Assembly: GCF_001598415.1 (NCBI RefSeq)
Contig: NZ_BCYX01000002.1
Coordinates: forward strand, 310,001 to 374,000
Length of the DNA: 64,000 bases
Direction: 5' to 3'
Origin: Sphingomonas mali NBRC 15500
Lineage (GTDB): Bacteria > Pseudomonadota > Alphaproteobacteria > Sphingomonadales > Sphingomonadaceae
Below are positions 35,527-45,079 of the stretch, one piece after another; the stretch's first letter is position 1; the number at the start of each line of letters is the position of its first letter. The notes under the pieces were generated by a model, which saw only the letters and a list, made by a program, of their open reading frames with translations, did not search any database and was not told where the DNA came from. The position numbers and the translations under genes were made by a program.

Positions 35527-37065
35527 TCAATCCGGATTGGCCAGGTCGGCTTCCATCTCCCTGATCGACTCATCGATGCTGTCGAGTGCGTCGCGCTTCG
35601 CCTCGGCAGCCATCCGCTCGTCACCGGCTACTCGTTCGCGGGCGCGGTGCAGGCCTTCCAGAGCGTGGGTATAGGCCATGCGCTGGATGTCCTTGGACTT
35701 CTCCATGGTGGCCTTGCTCATCGTGACGACGCGCGCGATGCGGTCGTTGCAGATGATGATGATCCGCTTGTCGCCGCGCATCTTGTTGACGACCATGTTG
35801 CGATCGTCGCCCGACGATCCGGTGCCGCAATTGCTATTCCGCACGTCCGGAACGTTGATCGGACCGACCCAATCCTCGGTCATCATCTTGCCGTCCTTGT
35901 TGACGCGGACGATCTTGAAACGCTTGCCCATCTTCTTACCGTCCTTGCCGTCGCTGTCCTCAGTGACGGTCATGGCATCGTCAGGCGCCGCCGGCATCTC
36001 CGCGCGGGCTGGCGGGGCCGGCGGCGGCGGTAGGGGCGCACCTTCGGGTTCGGCCGGGGGCGCCGGCGGAACCGACTGCAGCCGGGCGGCGACCCGCGCA
36101 TCGATCGCCGCGATGTCGATGCCGGTGGCTTTCTCGACCCCGGCGCGCACGGTGGCGGCGGCGGGCGTGCCGCTGGCGGTGACGGCGAGGCCGCCGATCA
36201 TCAGCGCCGCGACGGCGGTGCCGCCCAGCGTCAGTCGAAGCCGTGAACGGCGTCCGGTGGTAAGCATCCTCAAACGTCCTTTCAGATCTTGTATGGTGTG
36301 GAGGTGGCAGGCCGCCGACACCGCGCCGCCATGCGCCGCCTTGACGATCGCACAGGCATAAGTGTGACGGTCGATCGCCGAGCGGCCGGCCAGCACCAGC
36401 GCGTCATTGGCCATTTCCTGATCGGCACGGAACGCACGGAAAGCGCGCCAGGCCAGCGGGTTGAACCAGTGGAGCGCAAGTACCGCCAGCGCGACCCAAT
36501 TGGCGATCAGGTCGCCGCGCTGGTGGTGGCCAAGCTCATGCAACAGCGCCAGTTCGCGCTCGTCGGCATCGTAGCGCTCGGCGAAATCGCGCGGAAAGGC
36601 GACGTAGCGGCGGAAGATGCCAAAGGCGAGCGGTCCCGACGCCGCCAATGTCTCGATCACTTCGATGTCGCCGGCGCGCTCGGTGGAAACGCTCTGGTCG
36701 ATCATCCGGCGACAGAAGCGCCAATGCCCGAGCCCGTGCCAGATCAGGAATGCCGCCGCGCCCACGCCCCACAGCACGGCCAAAGCCGCGCCAAGCGAGG
36801 AGTAGAGCGACGCGGGCGCGGCGGCCGAGCCTCCGAGCGGCTCGATGACGTAGATGGTGACGGTCTGGCTCGCCCGGTTGAGCAATTGCGGCGCCGCGCT
36901 GTGCAGTTGCGGCAAAGGCGGCAACAACAGCCGGACCGCGGGAAGCGCCCAAAGCGCATAGGCGATTCCGGGCCCGAACTGACGACGGACCGGCGCGCGG
37001 ATGACGAGCACCACCGCCATCAGCAGCGTGGAGGCGAGCAGCGCCTCGATCGCCCAGGCGATCAC
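35527..37065 (-). CDS. BlaR1-type M56 family membrane metallopeptidase
   Basis: A 512-residue protein with several N-terminal membrane helices and an M56 zinc motif LLHELGHHQRGD (HELGH at 176-180). A Pro-rich linker (about 340-360) leads to an extracytoplasmic C-terminal part that lacks a penicillin-binding SxxK domain, so the stimulus is unlikely to be a beta-lactam by the classic route. By family analogy it cleaves its partner BlaI-type repressor. The start overlaps the blaI-like stop by 4 bases. Confidence 0.9.
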   Translation of the reverse strand: MIAWAIEALLASTLLMAVVLVIRAPVRRQFGPGIAYALWALPAVRLLLPPLPQLHSAAPQLLNRASQTVTIYVIEPLGGSAAAPASLYSSLGAALAVLWGVGAAAFLIWHGLGHWRFCRRMIDQSVSTERAGDIEVIETLAASGPLAFGIFRRYVAFPRDFAERYDADERELALLHELGHHQRGDLIANWVALAVLALHWFNPLAWRAFRAFRADQEMANDALVLAGRSAIDRHTYACAIVKAAHGGAVSAACHLHTIQDLKGRLRMLTTGRRSRLRLTLGGTAVAALMIGGLAVTASGTPAAATVRAGVEKATGIDIAAIDARVAARLQSVPPAPPAEPEGAPLPPPPAPPARAEMPAAPDDAMTVTEDSDGKDGKKMGKRFKIVRVNKDGKMMTEDWVGPINVPDVRNSNCGTGSSGDDRNMVVNKMRGDKRIIIICNDRIARVVTMSKATMEKSKDIQRMAYTHALEGLHRARERVAGDERMAAEAKRDALDSIDESIREMEADLANPD

Positions 37066-37430
37066 GCCTTGAGCTCCTTCAGGATCGCCTCGATCTCGGC
37101 AATGTCCTGCGCGGTCAATTGGTCGCGATCGGCGAGATGCGCGACGAGCGGGGTCAGCTTGCCGCCGAACAGGCGATCGATCAGCCGCTGCGATTCACCC
37201 GCGACATAATCCTCGCGCTCGACGAGCGGGCGATAGAGATAGCGCCGCCCCTCTTCCTCATGCGCGATCGCATTCTTGGCGAGCAGGCGGCCGAGCAAGG
37301 TCTTGACGGTATTGGCGCTCCAGCCGCGTTCGGCGGGGACGCGTTCGGCAACGTCCTGTGCCGTCAGCGGGCTTTCCTCCCACAGCACTTCCATCACCGC
37401 ATGTTCGGCATCACTGATGCGTTCGGCCAC
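37062..37430 (-). CDS. BlaI/MecI/CopY family repressor
   Basis: A 122-residue winged-helix repressor (ISDAEHAVMEVLWEESPLTAQDV, then WSANTVKTLLGRLLAKNAI). The C-terminal half holds the usual dimerisation and cleavage region. It is the first gene of a two-gene operon with the M56 peptidase. Two 16-bp operator-like dyads lie 18-54 bases upstream of its ATG, so it probably represses its own operon. No beta-lactamase gene is adjacent. Confidence 0.92.
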   Translation of the reverse strand: MAERISDAEHAVMEVLWEESPLTAQDVAERVPAERGWSANTVKTLLGRLLAKNAIAHEEEGRRYLYRPLVEREDYVAGESQRLIDRLFGGKLTPLVAHLADRDQLTAQDIAEIEAILKELKA

Positions 37431-37447
37431 GACTCGCTCCTCGCTAT

Positions 37448-37484
37448 GACTACGGATGTAATCACACCGATTACGGCTGTAGTC
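37448..37484. promoter_or_regulatory. Twin BlaI-type operator
   Basis: Two 16-bp dyads, GACTACGGATGTAATC (37448-37463) and GATTACGGCTGTAGTC (37469-37484), each fitting GAYTAC-N3-TGTARTC. This is the TAC/GTA half-site pattern of BlaI/MecI/CopY repressors. Centres are 21 bp apart, placing both on the same DNA face. Position just upstream of the BlaI-type gene supports autorepression. Confidence 0.75.
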
Positions 37485-37515
37485 AATAGCGGAGGACGAG
37501 GCTCACCCTATCCCG

Positions 37516-37603
37516 TCATGCCGGGCCCGTCCCGGCATCCAACGGGCAACAACGGCTTGATTCCGTTGTGGAGGATTGGGCCCCGGAACAAGTTCGGGGT
37601 GAC
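37516..37603. repeat. REP-type palindromic pair, second copy
   Basis: Units CCGTCATGCCGGGCCCGTCC (to ~37542) and GGGCCCCGGAACAAGTTCGG (37578 onward, ending GGTGACAG). These match the two units at 22966-23056 but in opposite order, so the whole element is inverted relative to that copy. Confidence 0.65.
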
Positions 37604-37831
37604 AGTGATGAGCGGGAAACCGTCGAGATTTCTTACAAGCGGCACAAGGGCCAGAGGGTTATTAACCATCGAACGCCGCGGAAACCCTTGCCTGGCACGG
37701 ACTGGCATGCCCCCTGCACAGTATCGCGTGCCCGAGCGGTTTCCCGCTTCAGCAGGGCGGACCGGTCGCTCCCCCGATCTTGCACCGGTCCGCCCTCACC
37801 CGGCTTCCCGCAGATCAGACTTTCAGCGCGA

Positions 37832-39118
37832 TCACTCAGCAGCGAGCGGTTGCGGCTCCCGGACTCCGCCAAACCACCCGCTTTTGCCGGAGGTCGCCCG
37901 CGCAGCGGCTTGCGCCATCGCCTTGGGATAGATGTCGCCGAGCAAACGGTCGAAGGTGCGTTTCCAGCTGAAGTTGGTTTCGACGTGATGGCGCGCCTCG
38001 ATACCGATCGCTTGATGATCGTCGCGCCAGATCTTGAGCACGTTCGCGGCCATCGCCATTGTGTCGTCGACCGGGCCCAACAGACCGAGGCTTGGGGGCA
38101 CGCGGTCCGGCATCGCGCCCGACGCCACGCCGACGACCGGGAGCGCGCAAGCCTGCGCCTCGAGCACCGAGATGCCGAACGTTTCGTCCGCCATCGCGGA
38201 GACATAGACATCCGACGAGGCCAGCGCGCGGGCAAGCTCGGCCCGGTTCTTTTCGAACCCGGGGAAAGCGATCGGCAATCCCTTCGCCTGGGCCTTGAGC
38301 CGGTCCATCAGCTTGCCGTCGCCGATCATCACCATCGCGGCGTCGAGGTCGCGGGGCAATTGCTTGAACATGGCGACCAAACGGTCGGCGCGCTTCTCGT
38401 TATCGACGCGGCCGGCATAGACGAGCAAGGGACCGCGGAAGTCGAAACCGAGTTCATTGCGAAATGCCGGGTCGCGCTTGGCGGGCGAGAACATGTCGAT
38501 ATCGACACCCAGCGGCAACACGTCGGTCCGCCTGATCCTGCGTTGCGCCAGCACCTGTCTGGCGTCCTCGCTCAACGTATAGACCCAGTCGAACTCGCGA
38601 TAGGTGAGTTCGGCATAGCCATAGCTCAGCCATTGCAGCCCGCGACCGATCGTCTCGCCAAACTTGTCGCGGCCGACGCGATAGACATGCGCATTTGGAA
38701 AGTCGGTGCGATAGCCGGCGACCAACGTCGTTTCCGGGAATTTCCGGCGATGGTTGATCGCGGTCCAGGGCAGAACCCAGGGACATAGCGACTCGATCAC
38801 GTCGGGCCGATATTTCGCCAGGATGTCGCGGACCACACCGGTGCGCAGGATGAACCGGTAATTGGGGCTGCCATGCACGGGCGGCGCACCAACTTCCGCG
38901 AAGATGTGACGGCCATTGACCGTGATCTTGTCTTCTGGCCCCGGCACGATCTGAAGCAGATGGTGCGGGGTATGGGTCAGTACATAGTCGCGCTTTTCAC
39001 GCAGATAGGTACTGATGCCGCCACCGCCCGAAGGCGCGTAGCTTTGAGTCAAATCGCATAGGATCAGCGGCGCACCGCTCTCTCCTGCGCGGCGCGGGGG
39101 GTCGCCTTGCAGCAGCAT
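37832..39118 (-). CDS. Glycosyltransferase family 4 (GT1/GT-B)
   Basis: A 428-residue retaining glycosyltransferase with the GT-B fold. It has a Gly-rich N-terminal acceptor loop (SYAPSGGGGISTYLREK), the linker LPLGVDIDMFSP, the donor site LVYAGRVDNEKRADRL and a C-terminal ADETFGISVLEAQACALPVVG motif. It probably adds a sugar to a membrane lipid or polysaccharide. A homologue lies at 53600-54760. Confidence 0.9.
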   Translation of the reverse strand: MLLQGDPPRRAGESGAPLILCDLTQSYAPSGGGGISTYLREKRDYVLTHTPHHLLQIVPGPEDKITVNGRHIFAEVGAPPVHGSPNYRFILRTGVVRDILAKYRPDVIESLCPWVLPWTAINHRRKFPETTLVAGYRTDFPNAHVYRVGRDKFGETIGRGLQWLSYGYAELTYREFDWVYTLSEDARQVLAQRRIRRTDVLPLGVDIDMFSPAKRDPAFRNELGFDFRGPLLVYAGRVDNEKRADRLVAMFKQLPRDLDAAMVMIGDGKLMDRLKAQAKGLPIAFPGFEKNRAELARALASSDVYVSAMADETFGISVLEAQACALPVVGVASGAMPDRVPPSLGLLGPVDDTMAMAANVLKIWRDDHQAIGIEARHHVETNFSWKRTFDRLLGDIYPKAMAQAAARATSGKSGWFGGVREPQPLAAE

Positions 39119-39145
39119 GTATTATTCCCTTTTTTCGCGTGCCGG

Positions 39146-39478
39146 TCAGGCGGCGGGAGTAGCTCCTTGTTCGGAGAGCAATTGCGACAGCTCCCCGCTC
39201 TCGTACATTTCCATCATGATGTCCGACCCGCCGACGAATTCGCCCTTCACATAGAGTTGGGGAATGGTCGGCCAGTCGCTGAACGCCTTGATCCCCTGAC
39301 GGACTTCCTGATCCTGGAGCACGTCGACGCTGTCGAACTCGACTCCGAGATGCTGAAGAATCGCCACAGCGCGGCTCGAAAAGCCACATTGCGGGAATAA
39401 GGGGCTGCCTTTCATGAATAGCAGTACGTCAGAACGCTGTACCAGTTCCGCAATACGCGCCTGTGCGGCGTCGGTCAT
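39146..39478 (-). CDS. grxD: Monothiol glutaredoxin, Grx4/GrxD type
   Basis: A 110-residue protein with the monothiol active site PQCGFS and WPTIPQLYVKGEFVGGSDIMMEM. CGFS glutaredoxins bind a [2Fe-2S] cluster with BolA proteins and deliver or sense iron-sulphur clusters. A bolA gene sits directly upstream on the same strand, the conserved pairing. Start at the ATG at 39478 after the bolA stop. Confidence 0.95.
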   Translation of the reverse strand: MTDAAQARIAELVQRSDVLLFMKGSPLFPQCGFSSRAVAILQHLGVEFDSVDVLQDQEVRQGIKAFSDWPTIPQLYVKGEFVGGSDIMMEMYESGELSQLLSEQGATPAA

Positions 39479-39491
39479 CGTCTTCACTCCT

Positions 39492-39722
39492 TCATTCGGC
39501 GGCGGTCGTGAGCTGGAGCGCATGGAGCACACCGCCCATCCGTCCGCCCAACGCGGCATAAACCGCCTGATGCTGCTTCACGCGTGACAGTCCGCTGAAC
39601 GACTTGCTCACCACCCGTGCAGAATAATGGTCGCCATCGCCGGCCAGGTCGGTGATCTCGACCCGCGCGTCAGGAATGCCCGCAACGATCAACGCCCGTA
39701 TGTCATCGGCCGCCATCGGCAT
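39492..39722 (-). CDS. BolA family protein
   Basis: A 76-residue BolA/IbaG protein (ITDLAGDGDHYSARVVSKSFSGLSRVKQHQAVYAALGGRM). BolA proteins form [2Fe-2S]-bridged complexes with CGFS glutaredoxins; the partner is the next gene. The conserved His residues of the K-Q-H-Q motif are present. An internal ATG (39716) is a possible start. Confidence 0.93.
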   Translation of the reverse strand: MPMAADDIRALIVAGIPDARVEITDLAGDGDHYSARVVSKSFSGLSRVKQHQAVYAALGGRMGGVLHALQLTTAAE

Positions 39723-39723
39723 C

Positions 39724-40047
39724 TTATTTGGATTCCATCAGCTGCCGGCGCGCTTCGACCATATGATCCTCGATCGCCTTGCGGACGTCGGCTTCCTCGA
39801 TCTCGACTCCGGCGGCGGTCAGGTCGCCGAACAATTTGCGCACGACGTCCTCGTCACCGGCTTCCTCGAAATCGGCCTGGACGACCGCCTTGGAATAAGC
39901 GTCGGCTTCTTCGGGGGTCAGTTTCATCAGCCCCGCGGCCCATTGGCCGAGCAGCTTGTTGCGTCGGGCGATCACGCGGAACGCCATCTCTTCATCGCGC
40001 GCGAACTTGGTTTCGAAAGCGCGTTCGCGGTCGTCGAAGGTGGTCAT
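39724..40047 (-). CDS. DUF1476 protein (F1-ATPase inhibitor zeta subunit homologue)
   Basis: A 107-residue, charged, helical protein (MTTFDDRERAFETKFARDEEMAFRVIARRNKLLGQWAA). It matches the alphaproteobacterial DUF1476 family, which includes the zeta subunit that inhibits F1-ATPase in Paracoccus. Whether this one inhibits ATPase is inference; the inhibitory N terminus varies within the family. It ends two bases before the bolA start. Confidence 0.93.
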   Translation of the reverse strand: MTTFDDRERAFETKFARDEEMAFRVIARRNKLLGQWAAGLMKLTPEEADAYSKAVVQADFEEAGDEDVVRKLFGDLTAAGVEIEEADVRKAIEDHMVEARRQLMESK

Positions 40048-40144
40048 GTTTACTCCCTGGCGTTCGTTACGCCTTGGGAGATAGGATTGCGCAACGACGA
40101 TGGGAAGGGGTGTATATATTCCTCCTCATCCCAGATCGGACGAG

Positions 40145-41146
40145 CTAGTCGGCCACCTTGACCACCAGCTTCCCGATCGCTCCGCGCGCCGCCATCTTGG
40201 CGATGGCGTCGCCGCCGCGTTCGAACGGGAAGACCTCGGTCACACGCGGCGCGATGCTGCCATCCTTCCACAAGCGGAACAGGCGATCGACATGGGCACG
40301 ATTGGCCTGGGGATCGCGCGCGGCGAAGGCGCCCCAGAAGACGCCGCAGACGTCGCAGCTCTTGAGCAAGGTCAGGTTGAGCGGCAATTTGGGGATGCCG
40401 GCGGGGAAACCGACGACCAGATAGCGCCCTTCCCAACCGATCGAGCGCAAGGCCGGCTCGGCATAATCGCCACCGACCGGATCGTAGATGACGTCAGCGC
40501 CGCCGGCGCCCAGCACCGCCTTGAACTGGTCGGCCAGCGCCTTCGACTGATCCTTGTCGAACGGCGCACGGCCATAAATAACGACATCGTCGGCACCAGC
40601 GTCGCGGCACGCCTGCGCCTTTTCCTCGGACGACACTGCCGCCACGACGCGTGCGCCGAACGCCTTGCCGAGTTCGACCGCGGCCAGTCCGACGCCACCC
40701 GCGGCGCCCAGCACCAACAGGGTCTGGCCTTCCTTGAGATGACCGCGGTCGAGCAGCGCATGGATGCTGGTGGCATAGGTCAGGAGCAGCGAGGCTCCTT
40801 CCTCGAAACTGCGTTCGGCGGGTAGCGCGTAAAGCGACGCGGCCGGAACCGCGATCTTCTCCACCAGGCCACCCGCGCCCGTCGTGCACAAGACGCGGTC
40901 ACCCGGCTTAAAGTCGGTCACACCCTCGCCGACGCTCTCGACCACGCCCGATATCTCGCTGCCCGGCGCGAACGGGCGCGGCGGCTTCATCTGGTATTTG
41001 TCCTCGATGATCAGGACGTCGGGATAATTGATGCTGCAGGCCTTGACGGCGACCACCACCTGGCCCGGCCCCGCTACGGGATCGGGCAGGTCGTCCATTA
41101 TTAGCGTTTCAGGTCCGCCCGGCGCTTTCGACAGCAAGGCCCGCAT
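40145..41146 (-). CDS. NADPH:quinone oxidoreductase-type MDR protein
   Basis: A 333-residue medium-chain dehydrogenase/reductase of the quinone oxidoreductase branch. The nucleotide-binding motif is [22 protein letters not shown] (about 145-165), and the catalytic-domain start [16 protein letters not shown] lacks zinc ligands. Likely reduces quinones or enones. Its start overlaps the end of leuD by 38 bases. Confidence 0.9.
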   Translation of the reverse strand: MRALLSKAPGGPETLIMDDLPDPVAGPGQVVVAVKACSINYPDVLIIEDKYQMKPPRPFAPGSEISGVVESVGEGVTDFKPGDRVLCTTGAGGLVEKIAVPAASLYALPAERSFEEGASLLLTYATSIHALLDRGHLKEGQTLLVLGAAGGVGLAAVELGKAFGARVVAAVSSEEKAQACRDAGADDVVIYGRAPFDKDQSKALADQFKAVLGAGGADVIYDPVGGDYAEPALRSIGWEGRYLVVGFPAGIPKLPLNLTLLKSCDVCGVFWGAFAARDPQANRAHVDRLFRLWKDGSIAPRVTEVFPFERGGDAIAKMAARGAIGKLVVKVAD

Positions 41147-41738
41147 AGTCTCTCTCCCGGCTGAGCCACGGCCGTTCTGACGAGACCGCGGATTCGTATT
41201 TCGAAATCGCGGTATCCCTTGCCAGCGTCAATCCCACCTCGTCCAGCCCTTCCATCAGGCACTGGCGTCGAAAAGGGTCGATGGAGAATTCGAAGCGGTC
41301 CTGGAACGGCGTGGTGACCGTCATGGTCTCCAGGTCGACGGTCACTTCGTCGGTCTTCGCGACCTCGACCAGTCGGTCGATCGCATCCTGGGGCAGGACG
41401 ACGGGAACGATCCCGTTCTTGACCGCGTTGCCCGAGAAGATGTCCGAATAGCTCGGCGCGATGATCGCCTGAATACCCATGTCCATCAGTGCCCAGGCGG
41501 CGTGTTCGCGGCTCGAGCCGCAACCGAAATTGTCCCCAGCGATCAGGATCGGAGCGCCGGCATAGCGCGGATCGTCGAAGATGTTATCGGGGTTGGCACG
41601 AACCGTTTCGAACGCGCCCTTGCCCAGGCCGGCGCGGCTGATCGTCTTCAACCAGTGCGCCGGGATGATCACATCGGTATCGATGTTCTTCGCACCCCAG
41701 GGATAAGCGCGGCCTTCAACCTTACGGACTGGAGTCAC
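41109..41738 (-). CDS. leuD: 3-isopropylmalate dehydratase small subunit
   Basis: A 209-residue subunit that, with LeuC, isomerises 2- to 3-isopropylmalate in leucine synthesis. Features: [39 protein letters not shown] and [22 protein letters not shown]. It begins with GTG at 41738, overlapping the stop of the 38-codon gene upstream by 4 bases. Confidence 0.96.
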   Translation of the reverse strand: MTPVRKVEGRAYPWGAKNIDTDVIIPAHWLKTISRAGLGKGAFETVRANPDNIFDDPRYAGAPILIAGDNFGCGSSREHAAWALMDMGIQAIIAPSYSDIFSGNAVKNGIVPVVLPQDAIDRLVEVAKTDEVTVDLETMTVTTPFQDRFEFSIDPFRRQCLMEGLDEVGLTLARDTAISKYESAVSSERPWLSRERDYAGLAVESAGRT

Positions 41739-41851
41739 TTATTCGGCTTTTCGCTTGGCTTTTCAGGAAGAGCAGGCATCGCCATGGCGGCATAAGCGGC
41801 AATGCCGCTCAGGATCGAACCGGCGACCAGCAGAACGAGTACGCGTTTCAT
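41735..41851 (-). CDS. 38-residue membrane or exported peptide between leuC and leuD
   Basis: A short reading frame starting [20 protein letters not shown] and ending [11 protein letters not shown]: a basic start, one hydrophobic segment (3-25) and a Pro/Lys/Glu tail. Its ATG overlaps the leuC TGA (ATGA), and its TGA overlaps the leuD GTG (GTGA), so translation is coupled on both sides. No family is known to me. The tight overlaps support that it is real. Confidence 0.75.
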   Translation of the reverse strand: MKRVLVLLVAGSILSGIAAYAAMAMPALPEKPSEKPNK

Positions 41852-43287
41852 TGGCGATCCCCCATCAACTCGCGGACGTCGGTCAATCGGCCCGTTACCG
41901 CCGCCGCCGCCGCCATTGCCGGGGATAATAAATGTGTTCGCGCGCCCGGCCCCTGCCTTCCTACGAAATTACGATTCGAGGTGGAAGCGCATCTTTGACC
42001 AGCCGGTACTTTATCGGGGTTCATTGCCAGGCACATCGAGCATCCGGGCTCACGCCATTCGAATCCGGCGGAAATGAAGATGCTGTCCAGCCCCTCCGCC
42101 TCGGCCTGACGCTTGACCAGCCCCGAGCCTGGCACGACCAGGGCGCGGACGCCGTCGGCGACGTGGCGGCCGTTCGCCACCGACGCGGCCGCGCGCAGAT
42201 CCTCGATCCGGCTGTTGGTGCAGCTGCCGATGAAGACCTGATCGACCCCGACGTCCTGCATCGCGGTGCCAGGGGTCAGGCCCATGTAATCGAGCGACTT
42301 TTGCGCCGCGACGCGCTTCGAGGGATCCGCGAAACTGTCGGGATCGGGCACGCGTCCGGTGATCGGGACCACGTCTTCGGGACTGGTGCCCCAGGTCAAT
42401 GACGGCGCGATGTCGCTCGCCGACAGGCGGACGGTCGCGTCGTAGACCGCCTGGGCATCGGACGGCAGCGTCCGCCACCAGGCCACCGCCTTTTCCCATT
42501 CCTCGCCCGCCGGGGCCATCGGCCGCCCCTTGAGATAGGCGAAGGTCGTGTCGTCCGGGGCAATCAGGCCGGCGCGTGCGCCGCCTTCGATCGACATGTT
42601 GGCGACTGTCAGCCGCCCCTCAACCGACAGGTTGCGGATCGTGTCGCCGGTATATTCGATGACATAGCCGGTGCCGCCGGCCGCGCCGATCCGCCCGATG
42701 ATCGCCAGCACGACGTCCTTGGCCGACACGCCAAAGCCGAGATTGCCGTCGACACGCACTTCCATCGTCTTCGATTGCTGGAGCAACAGCGTCTGGGTGG
42801 CGAGGACATGCTCGACCTCGCTGGTGCCGATGCCGAAGGCCAGCGCGCCCAGCGCGCCATGCGCCGAGGTATGGCTGTCGCCGCAGACGAGCGTCGTGCC
42901 GGGCAAGGTGAAGCCCTGTTCGGGACCGACGACATGGACGATGCCCTGCGCCGCAGCGAGTGCGTCGATATAGGGCACGCCGAATTCGGCGACGTTGTGG
43001 CGCAACGTCTCGAGCTGGTTGGCGCTTTCGGGATCGGCGATCGGGATCGCGTGACCGGCGGCATCGACGCGCGGAGTCGTCGGCAGATTATGGTCGGGAA
43101 CCGCTAGCGTAAGATCGGGCCGGCGCACGGCACGCCCGGCGGCGCGGAGTCCCTCGAACGCCTGCGGGCTGGTGACTTCGTGGACCAAATGGCGGTCGAT
43201 ATAGATCAGGTACGTGCCGTCGTCGCGGCGTTCGACGACGTGGGCGTTCCAGATTTTCTCATACAGGGTCTGTGGGCGGGCGGTCAT
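41848..43287 (-). CDS. leuC: 3-isopropylmalate dehydratase large subunit
   Basis: A 479-residue aconitase-like subunit carrying the catalytic [4Fe-4S] cluster. Seen: [60 protein letters not shown] and ending [27 protein letters not shown]; the cysteines of the GSC and CSMC motifs are the cluster ligands. First gene of the minus-strand leucine cluster. Confidence 0.97.
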   Translation of the reverse strand: MTARPQTLYEKIWNAHVVERRDDGTYLIYIDRHLVHEVTSPQAFEGLRAAGRAVRRPDLTLAVPDHNLPTTPRVDAAGHAIPIADPESANQLETLRHNVAEFGVPYIDALAAAQGIVHVVGPEQGFTLPGTTLVCGDSHTSAHGALGALAFGIGTSEVEHVLATQTLLLQQSKTMEVRVDGNLGFGVSAKDVVLAIIGRIGAAGGTGYVIEYTGDTIRNLSVEGRLTVANMSIEGGARAGLIAPDDTTFAYLKGRPMAPAGEEWEKAVAWWRTLPSDAQAVYDATVRLSASDIAPSLTWGTSPEDVVPITGRVPDPDSFADPSKRVAAQKSLDYMGLTPGTAMQDVGVDQVFIGSCTNSRIEDLRAAASVANGRHVADGVRALVVPGSGLVKRQAEAEGLDSIFISAGFEWREPGCSMCLAMNPDKVPAGQRCASTSNRNFVGRQGPGARTHLLSPAMAAAAAVTGRLTDVRELMGDRQ

Positions 43288-43404
43288 GGCGGCGGCTTAC
43301 TCGCTCCGCGCCCAATCGCAAGCAACAAAGGAAAACTGTTTGCCGGTCAGATTGGAAGAAACGGTGAGGCGACTGGGTTTTTCCGCCCCCTCTCCTCGAC
43401 GGCA

Positions 43405-44352
43405 TCACTCCTTGGGCGAGACATAGGCGGCGTCGTGCTCGAACGGAAATTGGTCGCCCGCTCGCATCGCGGAGAGGATTGCCGCGAAGTCGGTCGCGCA
43501 GCGGAAGCCGAGGCCGCGTTCGAGCGCGCTGGCGTCGTAGACGCGGCCGATACTGGCCGGCAGCGACCATCCGCGTGCAGCGAACAACTCGGCGGCATCG
43601 GGAAACAGCCGCGCGATCACCGCTCGTGCGTCGCGCTTCAGTTCGACGACATCGTCGCGCGAAAACGGCGTGGGTGCCGAGGCGATATAGGTCGCAAAAC
43701 CGATCGCCGGGGCGCGATCGAGCGCGGCGATATGCGCGCGCGCACAATCCTCGACCGTCAGGCGGCGATTGAGAAATTCGTTGGCCTTCATATTCTCGCC
43801 CGACAGGTCGCGATGCGTGTCGTCATCCTCGGGGAAAAAGCGCGACGTACGCAGGACGATGATCGGCAGGCGGGTTTCGGCATGCACCAGGCGGCACAAT
43901 TCCTCCGCCGCGCGCTTGGTCACCCCATAGATGTTGCGGGGGCTGAGCGGTCCGCTGGTTTCGTCGAGCCACACCGCATGATCGGAAGTCTCGTCGCGAA
44001 TATCCTGGGTGATCATCAGAGATGTCGTCGAGGTGAAGACGAACCGATCGGCACCCGCCGCGATCGCGCACTCGAGCAGGTTCAACGTCCCCGTCACGTT
44101 GACGTCGATGAACGCCTGGCGCGGGTAGCGCACGATATCGGGCTTGTGCAGCGCCGCGCCGTGGATCACGCCCTCGATCCCATGGCTGAACATCACGCGT
44201 TCGACCAAGGCACGATCGGCCACGCTGCCGACGACGCGCGTGTCGGGACCGGGCGCGACGTCCATTCCAACGACCTGATGACCGGCGGCGCGCAGCATCG
44301 GCGCGAGATAACGGCCCAGCCAACCGGTCGATCCCGTCAGCAATATCCGCAT
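43405..44352 (-). CDS. NAD-dependent epimerase/dehydratase (extended SDR)
   Basis: A 315-residue protein with the extended-SDR nucleotide motif TGSTGWLGRYLAP (TGxxGxxG, residues 6-13) and the catalytic YGVTK (YxxxK). It has Ser/Thr in FTSTTSLM ahead of that. Such enzymes modify nucleotide sugars or related substrates; here the substrate is not evident. Confidence 0.9.
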   Translation of the reverse strand: MRILLTGSTGWLGRYLAPMLRAAGHQVVGMDVAPGPDTRVVGSVADRALVERVMFSHGIEGVIHGAALHKPDIVRYPRQAFIDVNVTGTLNLLECAIAAGADRFVFTSTTSLMITQDIRDETSDHAVWLDETSGPLSPRNIYGVTKRAAEELCRLVHAETRLPIIVLRTSRFFPEDDDTHRDLSGENMKANEFLNRRLTVEDCARAHIAALDRAPAIGFATYIASAPTPFSRDDVVELKRDARAVIARLFPDAAELFAARGWSLPASIGRVYDASALERGLGFRCATDFAAILSAMRAGDQFPFEHDAAYVSPKE

Positions 44353-44431
44353 TCGCTATCCGGCCTCCGCCTTCGTTATTCCGATTTCATGCGGGAGCCT
44401 GGCGATCTTGCCTGCCTGCTCGCGCCATGCG

Positions 44432-45079
44432 TCACGCCGTGGCCAGCGCGTCGTATTTTGCCGTCGTCTTGGCCGCCACTTCATCCGCAGTGACGCCCGG
44501 CGCGATCTCGATCAGCCGGAACGGCGATTGATGATCGGGGCGCTGGAACACGGCTAGGTCGGTGATGATCATGTCGACCACGTTCTTGCCGGTCAGCGGC
44601 AGGGTGCAGGCCGGGATGAACTTGGGATCGCCGTTCTTGCTGGTATGCTCCATCACGACGATGATCTTCTTGACGCCGGCGACCAAATCCATCGCCCCGC
44701 CCATGCCCTTGATCATCTTCCCCGGGATCATCCAATTGGCGATGTCGCCATTCTCCGCGACTTCCATCGCGCCCAGCACGGTCAGGTCGATATGCCCGCC
44801 GCGGATCATCGCGAAACTGTCGGCCGAGGAGAAATAGACCGATTGCGGCAATTCGCTGATCGTCTGCTTGCCGGCGTTGATCAGGTCGGGATCTTCCTCC
44901 CCGGCATAGGGAAACGGGCCGATCCCGAGCATGCCGTTTTCCGACTGCAACGTCACCTCGACGCCGGCCGGAATATGGTTCGCGACCAGGGTCGGAATGC
45001 CGATGCCGAGGTTCACATAATAACCGTCGCGCAGTTCCTTGGCGGCGCGGGCGGCCATGTCGTCACGAGTCCAGGCCAT
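44432..45079 (-). CDS. scoB: 3-oxoacid CoA-transferase subunit B
   Basis: A 215-residue beta subunit of the succinyl-CoA:acetoacetate (3-oxoacid) CoA-transferase family. Landmarks are [32 protein letters not shown] and the catalytic-Glu segment [14 protein letters not shown]. It activates acetoacetate or related acids using succinyl-CoA. The alpha subunit is 1.4 kb upstream, separated by two unrelated genes, in the same transcription direction. Confidence 0.93.
   Translation of the reverse strand: MAWTRDDMAARAAKELRDGYYVNLGIGIPTLVANHIPAGVEVTLQSENGMLGIGPFPYAGEEDPDLINAGKQTISELPQSVYFSSADSFAMIRGGHIDLTVLGAMEVAENGDIANWMIPGKMIKGMGGAMDLVAGVKKIIVVMEHTSKNGDPKFIPACTLPLTGKNVVDMIITDLAVFQRPDHQSPFRLIEIAPGVTADEVAAKTTAKYDALATA

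Larger units (their letters stand above)
37431..37831. other. Intergenic region: operators, REP pair and a hairpin
   Basis: About 400 bases. It contains the twin operator (37448-37484), a REP pair (37516-37603) and a perfect 12-bp inverted repeat GGGCGGACCGGT / ACCGGTCCGCCC (37755-37766 and 37784-37795) just beyond the stop of the glycosyltransferase. The hairpin lacks a T tract, so termination there is uncertain. Confidence 0.6.

Noticed and set aside
37691..37710. TGGCACGG-like sigma-54 promoter
   Set aside because: The -12 part reads GGCAT with the GG to GC spacing one base short, and no plus-strand gene follows.
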